64,000 bases of DNA from Candidatus Magnetominusculus dajiuhuensis. GTDB lineage: Bacteria > Nitrospirota > Thermodesulfovibrionia > Thermodesulfovibrionales > Magnetobacteriaceae. Below the pieces are notes generated by a model that did not search any database, was not told the origin of the DNA, and worked only from the letters and a program-made list of their open reading frames with translations. The stretch's first letter is position 1. The number at the start of each line of letters is the position of its first letter. A program made the translations under genes and the position numbers. Location of the stretch: positions 1-64,000 of the forward strand of contig JADFXP010000010.1 of NCBI GenBank assembly GCA_015233465.1. The letters are read 5' to 3'. Shown here piece by piece: positions 1-8,306 of this stretch.

Positions 1-116
1 ATAGGCGCAGTAATATCATTTGCTAGTACGAGGTCAACATTCGCGTTGACAAGTTCACCACTTTGAACCTCTTTTTTCCCGCAATGGGCTGCAAATATCT
101 TTTCAGTAATAGTCAT
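1..116 (-). CDS. leuC: 3-isopropylmalate dehydratase large subunit family (LeuC/homoaconitase), 5' end only
   Basis: Only the N-terminal 38 residues lie in the window. They read MTITEKIFAAHCGKKEV and then a V-D-L-V-L-A-N-D-I-T-A-P stretch, the conserved opening of the LeuC/HacA type of the aconitase superfamily. The family isomerises 2-isopropylmalate to 3-isopropylmalate in leucine synthesis, using a 4Fe-4S cluster whose ligands lie outside the window. The ATG ends at 116. A GGAGG sits at 131-135 on the same strand, 14 nt upstream, which is longer than usual. The gene is divergent from sspB. LeuC and homoaconitase cannot be separated from this fragment. Confidence 0.8.
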   Translation of the reverse strand, partial: MTITEKIFAAHCGKKEVQSGELVNANVDLVLANDITAP

Positions 117-214
117 AAAAATTTTAAAAACCTCCATAACTGTCTTTTATATTAGATAATATTGTAACATAAAAGATAAAAATATAGAATTTATTTAATA
201 AGGGGTTTTATAAC

Positions 215-628
215 ATGACAGAAGATGCAGGTCAAGATGCGAGTTTAAACGAACTAAAGAAAAAGGTCTTTTTTGATTTATTAGAATTAGCTGGAAGGGT
301 ATTTTTAGTAATCATGTATTCAGAGCATGCAATTATAGGGGACAGAGGATTTATAGGCAATGAAAAAGAGATGGGTCTGACACTAATATTCAATTCCAAG
401 ATGAGATTTTTATGGGAGGGGGATATTATTGAGGCGCGCCTGTCATTTAATGGACGAGTTCAAAAATGTATCATCCCTGCTGACAATATAATTGCTATAT
501 ATTCACCAGAACTTAGGACACAATTCATGACAACACAAACACCACAGCCTGCTGAAGATGAAGATACTGAAACCATATCAGACGAAAACGTAATAAAGGT
601 TGATTTTACTAAAAAGAAAAAGGAATAA
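215..628 (+). CDS. sspB: SspB-like ClpXP adaptor protein
   Basis: This is a 137-residue protein. The central part (about residues 56-100) follows the SspB core: a beta strand, then ARLSFNGRVQKCIIPADNII leading into AIYSPE. This matches the family pattern in which an 'ARFxGxxxxVxVPxxAVxAIYxxE' stretch forms the ssrA-tag-binding fold. An acidic, flexible tail (PAEDEDTETISDE) leads to a basic end, IKVDFTKKKKE, in the place where SspB proteins carry the ClpX-docking peptide. Known SspB delivers ssrA-tagged proteins to ClpXP. An AGGGG Shine-Dalgarno lies 9 nt before the ATG. It is the first gene of the rightward set sspB-dksA-tatB, although dksA has its own promoter. Confidence 0.75.
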   Translation: MTEDAGQDASLNELKKKVFFDLLELAGRVFLVIMYSEHAIIGDRGFIGNEKEMGLTLIFNSKMRFLWEGDIIEARLSFNGRVQKCIIPADNIIAIYSPELRTQFMTTQTPQPAEDEDTETISDENVIKVDFTKKKKE

Positions 629-657
629 AGGCATAGCATGATACAATCTATTTTTAG

Positions 658-686
658 TTGATTTTATGAACACTCTATGTTAAAAT
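658..686 (+). promoter_or_regulatory. Predicted sigma-70 promoter of dksA
   Basis: A TTGATT box (658-663) is followed after 17 nt by TAAAAT (681-686), with an extended TG at 678-679. Transcription would start near 693, about 30 nt before dksA. The TATGTTAAAAT core recurs in front of hicB. Confidence 0.5.
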
Positions 687-724
687 AGTTAATACGTAAG
701 ACTTTCCTGAATATAGGAGTAATG

Positions 725-1117
725 ATGGCTAAGAAACAAACGAAGAAAAACATCTCTTCAAACAGAGAATCAGAATTGCAGCAGATGAAGGCTATATTAG
801 TTTCCCGCAGGCAGAAACTTTTATCTGAAGCAGATGCTGCCCTTAATTCAATACCTGATGAGACAACATATCCAGATATGGGAGATCAGGCAAGCGCTGA
901 GATTGACCGTACCTTTCTTTTAAAATTACGCAGCAGAGAACAAAAACTCTTAAAGAAAATAGACTCAGCTATTGAGTTAATTGATGCTGGAGAATATGGA
1001 ATATGCGAAGTCTGCGGCGAAGAGATTGATTTTAAAAGACTCGTAGCCAGACCTGTTACTACCATGTGCATTGACTGCAAGACAGAACAAGAAGAAGAAG
1101 AAAAACTCAGACTTTAA
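725..1117 (+). CDS. dksA: DksA/TraR family zinc-finger transcription factor
   Basis: The protein has a coiled-coil N-terminal half and a C-terminal C4 zinc finger, CEVCGEEIDFKRL then CIDC. The coiled-coil tip holds PDMGDQASAEID, matching the D-x-x-D-x-A tip motif of DksA that reaches into the RNA polymerase secondary channel. DksA-type proteins work with (p)ppGpp to tune promoters. Two ATG codons are in tandem at 722 and 725. The AGGAG at 715-719 is 5 nt from the second and only 2 nt from the first, so 725 is preferred, giving 130 residues. Length (E. coli DksA has 151) and motifs fit DksA better than the short TraR proteins. Confidence 0.88.
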   Translation: MAKKQTKKNISSNRESELQQMKAILVSRRQKLLSEADAALNSIPDETTYPDMGDQASAEIDRTFLLKLRSREQKLLKKIDSAIELIDAGEYGICEVCGEEIDFKRLVARPVTTMCIDCKTEQEEEEKLRL

Positions 1118-1154
1118 ACTATATATAAAACAGTATAATTAACCGGAGTAATAA

Positions 1155-1538
1155 ATGTTTGATCTTGGAATTCAGGAATTAATTGTAATATTTCTAGTGG
1201 CACTTGTAGTTTTAGGGCCAAAAAAACTACCTGAACTTGGCAGGACTCTTGGCAAGGTCGTAAGAGAAATGAAAAAAGCCTTACATGAATTCAAAGACCA
1301 AGTTGACCCCCATATAGTAGACCCCTTCGTAAATAACGTAAATAGCTTTAAAGAACCATTTCAGAATGTAATTAATCCTATCAATGATCTAATGCCTGTA
1401 AAATCTTCAGAAACACCCAAAGAAATATTCAAAACTACAGAACTTCCAAAACCTCCAGAACCAATTATTTCTAAAGAAATTCCAAAAGAGTCACAAGTAT
1501 CTCCACAAAATGAAAAAAATGAACCATTATCAAAATAA
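1155..1538 (+). CDS. tatB: Sec-independent translocase subunit TatA/TatB
   Basis: One N-terminal membrane helix (residues 8-22) follows MFDLGIQEL. The hinge LGPKKLPELGRTLG and an amphipathic helix come next, which is the TatA/TatB architecture. The MFD start, the Glu at residue 8 within the helix and the 'LGPKKLPE' hinge are TatB-like, so TatB is the better guess, but the two are not reliably separable by eye. The C-terminal 60 residues are Pro/Glu/Lys-rich and low in complexity. A CGGAG lies 6 nt upstream of the ATG. TatC is not in the window. A likely Tat substrate (the Cys-rich protein at 8307) is. Confidence 0.82.
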   Translation: MFDLGIQELIVIFLVALVVLGPKKLPELGRTLGKVVREMKKALHEFKDQVDPHIVDPFVNNVNSFKEPFQNVINPINDLMPVKSSETPKEIFKTTELPKPPEPIISKEIPKESQVSPQNEKNEPLSK

Positions 1539-1644
1539 CTCTAAAACCACAAACCGAACTGCCCGCTAAAACATTATAGTATTCTTTATTAATGCAGTCA
1601 TACAAATAATAAAATATTTAATCTAAAGTTACAGCTTTAATTTG

Positions 1645-1674
1645 TTGACAAACACTGCAAAATTTTATTAGAAT
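1645..1674 (+). promoter_or_regulatory. Predicted sigma-70 promoter
   Basis: A perfect TTGACA (1645-1650) and a TAGAAT (1669-1674) are separated by 18 nt. This is the same box pair and spacing as the feoB promoter at 43719. It serves the Lys-rich protein that starts at 1723. Confidence 0.6.
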
Positions 1675-1722
1675 ACTTTACATATTAACTAAATCTCAAA
1701 AGGCATGATTAAGAGGATATAA

Positions 1723-2262
1723 GTGAGCTTAAGAAAAAATCTTTCAAGTATAGTCGTATTCAGTTCAGTTTTTCTGGGTAGTATTATAGGTGAAGGGATT
1801 AATATCATTACAACGCCTAATTCAATAAGAGACTTATTTAGAAAATTGAACGGGAATTTTGACGTTGTAAGAGAAACGGTTAAAGAAAAAACTGACGATG
1901 CAACTATTATGCTTATTGAAAAAAGCACTGTAGCCATCACTAAGACTAAGATGAGGATGGACTCAGTATCAACAATAGTACAAAAATATAAATCTAAAAC
2001 CGAAAAAAAAGAAAATATTGACACGGAAATTGCCAAAATAGACAGCAAAACAGAAACATCAGATTCTATCCCTGCTCTACCACACATTGATACTCAACCA
2101 ACACAAATTCCTACTGAATCTGAACCAATATTAGAGGTAAAACCTAAGACTCGTAAAAAATCAACTGCATCAATAAAAACTGAGTCTACAAAAAATAATG
2201 TTAAAAAAAAGAAACCTGCTGCAAAAAAATCAATATCAACAGATTCAACAGATAAGGCATAG
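1723..2262 (+). CDS. Unknown protein with N-terminal hydrophobic segment and Lys/Ser/Thr-rich tail
   Basis: I do not recognise a family. The GTG start has AGAGGA about 7 nt upstream and a good promoter at 1645-1674. Residues 9-30 are hydrophobic (IVVFSSVFLGSIIGEGI) and could be a membrane anchor or signal. A helical, charged stretch follows to about residue 100. The last 45 residues are rich in Lys, Ser and Thr, with KTRKKS and VKKKKPAAKKS runs like those of histone H1-type or phasin-type tails. The overall shape resembles small YtxH-like anchored proteins, but no motif confirms that. It is followed by a degenerate copy of the dispersed palindromic repeat and by convergent scpA. Confidence 0.55.
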   Translation: MSLRKNLSSIVVFSSVFLGSIIGEGINIITTPNSIRDLFRKLNGNFDVVRETVKEKTDDATIMLIEKSTVAITKTKMRMDSVSTIVQKYKSKTEKKENIDTEIAKIDSKTETSDSIPALPHIDTQPTQIPTESEPILEVKPKTRKKSTASIKTESTKNNVKKKKPAAKKSISTDSTDKA

Positions 2263-2346
2263 TAAATAATTACTGCCTCCAGCAGATGAACCCCTATTTA
2301 GCAAATATATAGTCAATCATGAAGGATTAAAACCAAGGTTTTTAAT

Positions 2347-2432
2347 AATGAATTCAAAGGGAGGGTCGAAGCCCACGTTTTAAAAATCACTTTGGGGCGG
2401 CCGCAAATAAAAAGCGCAGAGCCCTCATTCTT
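2347..2432 (+). repeat. Dispersed palindromic repeat, degenerate one-arm copy (A)
   Basis: It has the plan of the other copies (TTCAAAGGG, central palindromes, then GCAGAGCCCTCATTCTTTA), but many bases have diverged. The right end is nearly identical to the copy at 49947. It runs into the 3' end of scpA, whose stop codon lies at 2425-2427. Confidence 0.6.
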
Positions 2433-3138
2433 TAGCTCTTTTTTTTATTATTACAATATTTCCAAATATTATCTCTTGCAACACTGAAACATTTCCAAGT
2501 TTTAAGATTTCAAGCAATGCCAAAAATGTGACTATCTTTTCAATCCTCGTAGAATTTTCTTCAAATAATGACAAAAAATCTAATCTAATTTCCTCTTCCA
2601 ATCTTTGCATAATCATAGAAATCATATCCTTTACAGTCAATGTCTCTCTATTTATATACCCTGACTTTTGATTTGAATCCTTCAAAACGCTGGCAAATGC
2701 AGAGATAAGATCATAAATAGTTATATCTATAAGGGTTTTCTGTGTATCTACTATTTCTTGCGGACCTCTATAAAATATATCACTAAACTGCTCCTGCCGC
2801 TCTTTTAGCGCAAGGGCAGTTTCCTTAAATGTCTGATATTCAATAAGCTGCTCCACAAGTTCAAGTCTTGGGTCTATTTCCTCATCATCTTCAGATTGTT
2901 CCTCAATCGGTATCATGGTTTTAGATTTTATATAGATCAAGGTTGATGCCATGAGAATATATTCGCCTGCTATCTCCAGATTAAGCTCCTTCATCAAGTC
3001 AAGATATTGAAGGTACTGGCTTGTGATAAAGGCTATTGGAATGTCATAGATGTCAATCTCATTTTCATTTATCAATGAAAGTAAAAGGTCTAATGGGCCA
3101 GAAAATACAGGGATTTTAATCTCGTAGGATTCTTTCAT
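2425..3138 (-). CDS. scpA: Segregation and condensation protein A
   Basis: The 237-residue protein opens with IPVFSGPLDLLLSLINENEI, the signature of ScpA (kleisin). It continues with the family pattern (ITSQYLQYLDLMKELNLEIAG, then LIYIKSKTMIP). ScpA bridges the SMC heads and works with ScpB in chromosome condensation and segregation. The C-terminal winged helix (IVTFLALLEILKLGNVSVLQ) is present. The ATG lies 3 nt after the stop of the upstream membrane-protein gene and shows no clear Shine-Dalgarno, suggesting translational coupling. ScpB is not next to it. Several last codons overlap a palindromic repeat. Confidence 0.92.
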   Translation of the reverse strand: MKESYEIKIPVFSGPLDLLLSLINENEIDIYDIPIAFITSQYLQYLDLMKELNLEIAGEYILMASTLIYIKSKTMIPIEEQSEDDEEIDPRLELVEQLIEYQTFKETALALKERQEQFSDIFYRGPQEIVDTQKTLIDITIYDLISAFASVLKDSNQKSGYINRETLTVKDMISMIMQRLEEEIRLDFLSLFEENSTRIEKIVTFLALLEILKLGNVSVLQEIIFGNIVIIKKRAKE

Positions 3139-3141
3139 TTT

Positions 3142-4635
3142 TTAATCTTCGCTAAATATCTTATTTGAAAATACAAAATAAAAAACTATTATCGTAATAA
3201 TCACAATAAATGTATGAGCAATATACGCAAAATCATTATTATATAAAAAATAATTCATAATATATTTATTACCTAAAGGATTTAATAATGACGACTCAGT
3301 ATCCGTTACATTTATCCTCAACCAGACCTTAGAGTATAATAATGAAATAATCGCTATAAACCAATAATATGAAGCCTTAAATCTAAATTCTTCAAATGCC
3401 TTTACAGTAAAGATTACAAAAAAAGGGAAGAAATTTAGAAGCTGTCTGCTGGACGGCATAGTTGTAAGAATAAAATGTGCTGTCATAAATAAAGTCAACC
3501 CATTGCCATATTGATGTATTGTCCTTGCTATTTGTTTCCATAGAAATATTGTTAATATTATTAATGGCCCAAAACAACTAATATGTGGAACTACTGGATA
3601 AAATGGCCTCGCAACTGGCGCAATTAATAGATGATCAAAAAATACATATAATTTAGTCCATAATCGTCCTACACCACCAGGTATTTTTGTGCTCGCTGCT
3701 AAAGTCACTATAACTATACATGTAAATAGAAACCCCAAAAAAAGTCCTATTAAGATATACTTCATATTATCTCTCTTTATCCAACTCCCAATTTGATAAA
3801 GACTCCCTGAATCTAAGATATTCTTTAACCCAAAAAAAAGATACGTCAAACAAAAACCAATACTCAATGCTATTACAGACTCATTTATTGGATTATGTCC
3901 AATATTTGATCTTATTATTCCTTGTATGAAATGCCTGTAATATATATACCCAAAGGCTCCTGCAACTATTAATATTGAAAAAATTATATTATAATGGTTT
4001 GGCGTTTTGGCTGGGATTATATCTTCTGTTGGAAAAAGCAATAAAATCATAGCTCCAAATATAAATATAGGCCAAGAAAAAGTCCCGATTATCATTACTA
4101 TTAATAAGGCAATTCGGTTTTTCTTTAAATAAAAATACAATAACAATGTACCAAAAGTAAAGGCAGACACATCTGAAATAACTGGAATATAAAGCATGTG
4201 TTTAAGATATATGAAGTTTAAAAAAAATCCAGTAAAGGCAAGCCATTTCCCTTTATTGCTAAAGTTCAAATAATCTGTTATAAGCCCTAAGGTATATACT
4301 GTAATCAATAAAAGCACAAAATTATATATCTCAAAGCCCTTAATAATGTTTATATCACTAAGAGGGATACGAAGGATACAAAGACTAAAATGCACAAATG
4401 CGCTCGGAAATATTCGTTTAAATATCTGATAATCACCCGGTTTAAAGACTGTTCCAAAAAAATCCCTCGCCCAATTCCCATAGATTACGCCATCTGCGCC
4501 AAAACCATTACTTAGCTGCATCTTTTCACCATAGAATAAATTAATTATTCCAATCGAAAAAATTATCATAACCATTACTAAATTAGTATTTTTTGAGGTA
4601 TAATCCTTGAAATCCTGAAAATAATCTGAATTCAC
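3142..4635 (-). CDS. Multi-spanning membrane protein, GT-C glycosyltransferase-like
   Basis: The 497-residue protein has about 11-12 predicted membrane helices spread over its whole length. After the first helix comes a loop with GFGADGVIYGNWARDFF, where GT-C glycosyltransferases have an acidic residue in their first large periplasmic loop. No family signature is strong enough to name it. It sits between a radical SAM gene (25 nt upstream) and scpA (3 nt downstream) on the same strand, so the three are probably co-transcribed. Alternatives are an unknown polyprenyl-linked sugar transferase or an uncharacterised membrane family. Confidence 0.5.
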   Translation of the reverse strand: MNSDYFQDFKDYTSKNTNLVMVMIIFSIGIINLFYGEKMQLSNGFGADGVIYGNWARDFFGTVFKPGDYQIFKRIFPSAFVHFSLCILRIPLSDINIIKGFEIYNFVLLLITVYTLGLITDYLNFSNKGKWLAFTGFFLNFIYLKHMLYIPVISDVSAFTFGTLLLYFYLKKNRIALLIVMIIGTFSWPIFIFGAMILLLFPTEDIIPAKTPNHYNIIFSILIVAGAFGYIYYRHFIQGIIRSNIGHNPINESVIALSIGFCLTYLFFGLKNILDSGSLYQIGSWIKRDNMKYILIGLFLGFLFTCIVIVTLAASTKIPGGVGRLWTKLYVFFDHLLIAPVARPFYPVVPHISCFGPLIILTIFLWKQIARTIHQYGNGLTLFMTAHFILTTMPSSRQLLNFFPFFVIFTVKAFEEFRFKASYYWFIAIISLLYSKVWLRINVTDTESSLLNPLGNKYIMNYFLYNNDFAYIAHTFIVIITIIVFYFVFSNKIFSED

Positions 4636-4660
4636 TGCCTCTATCTCCTAACACAATATA

Positions 4661-6091
4661 CTATTTCTTATTTTTACCTTGCGTTTTATAAGAAATCTTG
4701 CCTAAAAGTATATCTTTTGCCATAAATGCAATAGTTTTCAATTCATTAAATGATTTAATGGATTGAATTTTTCTTATAATAAACTTAGGCCTCCAGTAAA
4801 ATCTCCGATGGGCGCTTTTGTAGAGCGTCTCAAGATATTGCGCGCTGTAATTATCTGTCTCAAACACTGCGCTTCCGCCGTATCTTCGCCAATCTTTGGT
4901 TTTAAGCCAGCCTTTTCTCTCATAATCATTATAAATATATGTGCCTTTATATGGAGTTGCAATAGAGAAACTCGCTGATTCAGGGTCAAGTTCTATAGCG
5001 AATCTAATTGTCTCTTCCATAGTTTGTTTTGTGTCCTCTGGAAGTCCTAAGATGAAAGAACAATGAGGTTTAATGCCTATTTTTTTGCACATTTCTATGA
5101 CATGTTTAACCTGTTTTTTATTGGTTCGTTTGAGTTTTTTTAGAGTATCTTCATCTCCAGTTTCTACTCCAAAAAAGATCACCTCACACCCTGCTTTTTT
5201 CATAATTTGAAGCATCTCTTCATCATCGCCATGAATAATCGTACTTGCACAGCTCCATTTTATGTTTATTTTATTAACTATTATACCTTGACAGATTTCA
5301 AAGATACGTTTTCTGTAAACTGTAAGATTAGCATCATCAAAACTAATATGCGTTGCTCCCATTTCCTTAGACAAATATGTAAGTTCTGTAATAACCCGCT
5401 CAGCACTCATACATCTGTATTTCAAACCTTCCGTATTAGCGATGCTGCACCAAATACAGTCCATTGGGCAGCCCTTGCCGGTCACTGTGCTAAAAAAAAC
5501 CTGATCATCCCATTCTGATAAAGTCCACCACGGTTTATATTTATATCGGTTCAGTTTTTTATAAGCAAGAATCGGCACATTATCTATATCTGTCCTCAAT
5601 AATCTTTTTTCATTAATCAAGACAGCGCCATTTTCCTTATATACCAATCCCTTTATTGTAGAAAGGTCAGAACTTTTCTCAATAGCGCAAACGAGTTCAA
5701 CAATCGTAAAATCACCTTCACCGACACAAGCAAAATCAATACTTTCCTCATATATTAAATCTTCAACAGCAGCAGTTGTATGATACCCGCCTATGAGGGT
5801 ATAAATAGACGGAAAGCGTTCTTTTATTTTTTTGCATAGATAGATAACGTCATAAACAGCGATTGTAAATACTGTAAACCCAATAATATCTGGTTTAATC
5901 TCATCAATATAACGAAATACATCCTCCTCGTCATACTCTGTTGCAAATGCGTCGTAAATATAAGCCTCAATATTATTTTGTTCTAAAATTGCAGCAAGCC
6001 AGATATGTGCGATCGGAGGTTTTGTAAAATTTGGTTTAATATTTTTTTGAAACTCAATACATGGGGGTATGTTTATAAATAAAACTTTCAT
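4661..6091 (-). CDS. B12-binding domain radical SAM protein
   Basis: Residues 1-150 form a cobalamin-binding Rossmann-like domain (MKVLFINIPP, PPIAHIWLAAILE, DIIGFTVFT, then LIGGYHTTAAVED). The radical SAM core follows, with CPMDCIWC (C-x3-C-x2-C) binding the 4Fe-4S cluster, and GVETGDEDTLKKLKRTN and GLPEDTKQTMEE later in the barrel. The His of the B12 DxHxxG motif is not obvious, as in many members that bind cobalamin base-off without it. Family members are methylases or ring-forming enzymes, and the substrate here is unknown. AAAGGAC lies 7 nt upstream of the ATG. It is divergent from the kinase fusion across a perfect-looking inverted repeat. Confidence 0.82.
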   Translation of the reverse strand: MKVLFINIPPCIEFQKNIKPNFTKPPIAHIWLAAILEQNNIEAYIYDAFATEYDEEDVFRYIDEIKPDIIGFTVFTIAVYDVIYLCKKIKERFPSIYTLIGGYHTTAAVEDLIYEESIDFACVGEGDFTIVELVCAIEKSSDLSTIKGLVYKENGAVLINEKRLLRTDIDNVPILAYKKLNRYKYKPWWTLSEWDDQVFFSTVTGKGCPMDCIWCSIANTEGLKYRCMSAERVITELTYLSKEMGATHISFDDANLTVYRKRIFEICQGIIVNKINIKWSCASTIIHGDDEEMLQIMKKAGCEVIFFGVETGDEDTLKKLKRTNKKQVKHVIEMCKKIGIKPHCSFILGLPEDTKQTMEETIRFAIELDPESASFSIATPYKGTYIYNDYERKGWLKTKDWRRYGGSAVFETDNYSAQYLETLYKSAHRRFYWRPKFIIRKIQSIKSFNELKTIAFMAKDILLGKISYKTQGKNKK

Positions 6092-6136
6092 ATTTGTCCT
6101 TTATATTTCAATAAATTCTAAAATGTTTTTATATTG

Positions 6137-6198
6137 TAACATATAAGAGTTGAATTTAGGGTTATATATATCTTGCCTAAACGACTCTTTATATGTTA
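6137..6198. promoter_or_regulatory. Inverted repeat in a divergent promoter region
   Basis: The arms TAACATATAAGAGT (6137-6150) and ACTCTTTATATGTTA (6184-6198) are complementary apart from one extra T. Each arm carries a TATGTTAC core pointing toward its own gene. This suggests paired divergent promoters or a shared operator for the radical SAM gene and the kinase gene. Confidence 0.5.
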
Positions 6199-8232
6199 CT
6201 TTTTTATATAATGGCAACTACTCAAAACACTATAAATACAGATAATAATTCTTTAATCGTACAGTCATTTAAACCAAAAGTCAAACCATCTCTGACCTCT
6301 TACTCTCCACAATCAATCAAGGATTTCATCTCAACAATAGATGGGTTTATTGGGCTTTCAAGCGATGTTTTAGATCTAATTGTTGAAAATATCCTTATCA
6401 AAAAATATCATAGAGGTGAATATATTGTAAGGCACGGAGAAAAAGGCGACACAATGTATATCATTGGAGATGGTGAGGTTATTATCCCTGTAATAGGAGA
6501 GAAATTTGATAATATAGTCTTTCTTACTACAGGGGCTATCTTTGGTGAGATGTCACTACTTACATATGAAGACAGGCTTGCAGATGTTATTGCAGAATCT
6601 AAGATAGTCATTCTACTTGAAATACAAAGGGATAAAGTTGAACTCATACTTAAAAAATCGCCCCAATTTGGTCAATTTCTGACTAATCTGCTCAGAAAGA
6701 GGCTTAAGGATAATAAAGTTACAGATCAGTATATCGGCAAATACAAGGTCAAAGGGCTGCTTGGAACTGGCGCAACCTCAGATGTTTATAGTGTCAGCAA
6801 CGTTTTAATCAATAAAAATCTTGCCATAAAGGTATTAAATCATTCCAATTTAGAGAAAGGTCATGATTTAATCAATGAAGCAAAGCTAATGGCCAGACTT
6901 ACCCATAGAAATATCATACAGGTCTATGACCTGCAAAAGGTATACGGCACTATCGGCATTATTATGGAAGAGCTTAAGGGTTTTGCCCTTGATACAATTA
7001 TATCTGAACGAAAAAACAAAGGAATTGGATTTACATACACTGAAATCTTATCAATTATCCGCCAGATTGCAGAGGGATTATCTTATGTAAATAGTCAAGG
7101 CATTATACACAGGGATATTAAACCTGCTAATTGTATTCACATTGTAGAAAGCGATACGATAAAAATAATGGATTTTGGAATAGCTGACCGTATTAATAGC
7201 AATAAACTATTTTACGAAGAAGAATTAAAAGGAACTCCATCTTATATTGCCCCAGAGATAATTTTAGCAAGAATAGGTCAAAGCCTCAAAATTGATTATA
7301 GAGCGGATATTTATTCACTTGGTGTAATTGCATATGAAATGGCAGCAGGCATCAAACCATTTGATTCAGATAATCTCTCTGAAATCCTAAAGATGCACAC
7401 AGATTCTACGCCCGATTGGAGCAGACTGCCTGAAGATCTGCCAGATGGTCTTACAAAATTTATAAAAGGCGCTCTTATTAAAGACCCTGAAACCCGATTA
7501 AGTGACTGGGAGCATATTAAATATCTCCTTGACACAGATTTATTAAATCTACATCAAGAAAAATTAATAGACGATAAAAAAGAGAAGACCAACAATACCT
7601 CCAATGATAATCTTGACACAATCAGAAAATCAGCCGAAAGCCGCTCTAATATGAAGGGTTTTATAGAGGTAATGTCAACGATTATAGGGGTTAATAATCC
7701 AATCCTAAAGCATCATCATCAAAGGGTTGCAATACTCGCCATTGCCATTGGGAAAAAGATGGGTATAACCTCAAATGAACTTGAAGGGCTTGAAATGGCA
7801 AGCATGATACATGATATAGGCATGGTATTTATACCAGCGCTCATTTTAAATAAATCCGATAAACTGTTAGATCAAGAGTTTGACATAATTAAAGAGCATC
7901 CAAAGACAGGATATGACCTTATCAAGGGTATTGAACTTGATCTCCCCCAATTAAATATTGCGCAAATTATATATCAACACCATGAGAAAATAAACGGCTC
8001 AGGCTATCCAAACGGACTGCTCGGTGATGATATTTTACCTCTGGCTAAAATTCTCTGTGCAGCGGATGTTTTAGAGGCAATATCTTCTGATAAATCCTAT
8101 AGAAAGGCTCAATTTATGAGTAAGGCTATTGAGGAAATCTCTGTTAATAAAGGAATCCTATATGATAGTAATGTAGTTGATGCCTGTCTTGAGTTATTTA
8201 CTGAAAATATCCATATAGATATATTTGGATAG
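6193..8232 (+). CDS. cNMP-binding / Ser-Thr protein kinase / HD-GYP fusion protein
   Basis: Three complete signalling domains lie in one 679-residue protein. Residues 55-165 are a cyclic-nucleotide-binding (CAP-type) domain with FGEMSLLTYEDRLADVIA matching the phosphate-binding cassette. Residues 184-445 are a Hanks-type kinase: GTGATS glycine loop, AIK with K213, HRDIKPAN with D308, DFG at 327-329 and a GTPSYIAPE activation segment. Residues 490-670 are an HD-GYP domain with HD at 540-541 and HHEKINGSGYP near 596-606, the motif of c-di-GMP phosphodiesterases. There is no membrane helix. All catalytic residues look intact. The start is uncertain: ATG 6193 lies in the inverted repeat, ATG 6211 is a second option, and neither has a Shine-Dalgarno. 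Confidence 0.87.
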   Translation: MLLFYIMATTQNTINTDNNSLIVQSFKPKVKPSLTSYSPQSIKDFISTIDGFIGLSSDVLDLIVENILIKKYHRGEYIVRHGEKGDTMYIIGDGEVIIPVIGEKFDNIVFLTTGAIFGEMSLLTYEDRLADVIAESKIVILLEIQRDKVELILKKSPQFGQFLTNLLRKRLKDNKVTDQYIGKYKVKGLLGTGATSDVYSVSNVLINKNLAIKVLNHSNLEKGHDLINEAKLMARLTHRNIIQVYDLQKVYGTIGIIMEELKGFALDTIISERKNKGIGFTYTEILSIIRQIAEGLSYVNSQGIIHRDIKPANCIHIVESDTIKIMDFGIADRINSNKLFYEEELKGTPSYIAPEIILARIGQSLKIDYRADIYSLGVIAYEMAAGIKPFDSDNLSEILKMHTDSTPDWSRLPEDLPDGLTKFIKGALIKDPETRLSDWEHIKYLLDTDLLNLHQEKLIDDKKEKTNNTSNDNLDTIRKSAESRSNMKGFIEVMSTIIGVNNPILKHHHQRVAILAIAIGKKMGITSNELEGLEMASMIHDIGMVFIPALILNKSDKLLDQEFDIIKEHPKTGYDLIKGIELDLPQLNIAQIIYQHHEKINGSGYPNGLLGDDILPLAKILCAADVLEAISSDKSYRKAQFMSKAIEEISVNKGILYDSNVVDACLELFTENIHIDIFG

Positions 8233-8258
8233 TAATTTGGTTTTTTTTTACATTTAAT

Positions 8259-8267
8259 TGGTATACT
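8259..8267 (+). promoter_or_regulatory. Extended -10 promoter of the Cys-rich Tat substrate
   Basis: TGGTATACT is an extended -10 (TG-N-TATACT) about 40 nt upstream of the ATG at 8307. No good -35 box is seen at the usual distance. Confidence 0.4.
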
Positions 8268-8306
8268 AAAAACAATAATTCAAACCTATAAGGAGTGACA
8301 AAAAAA

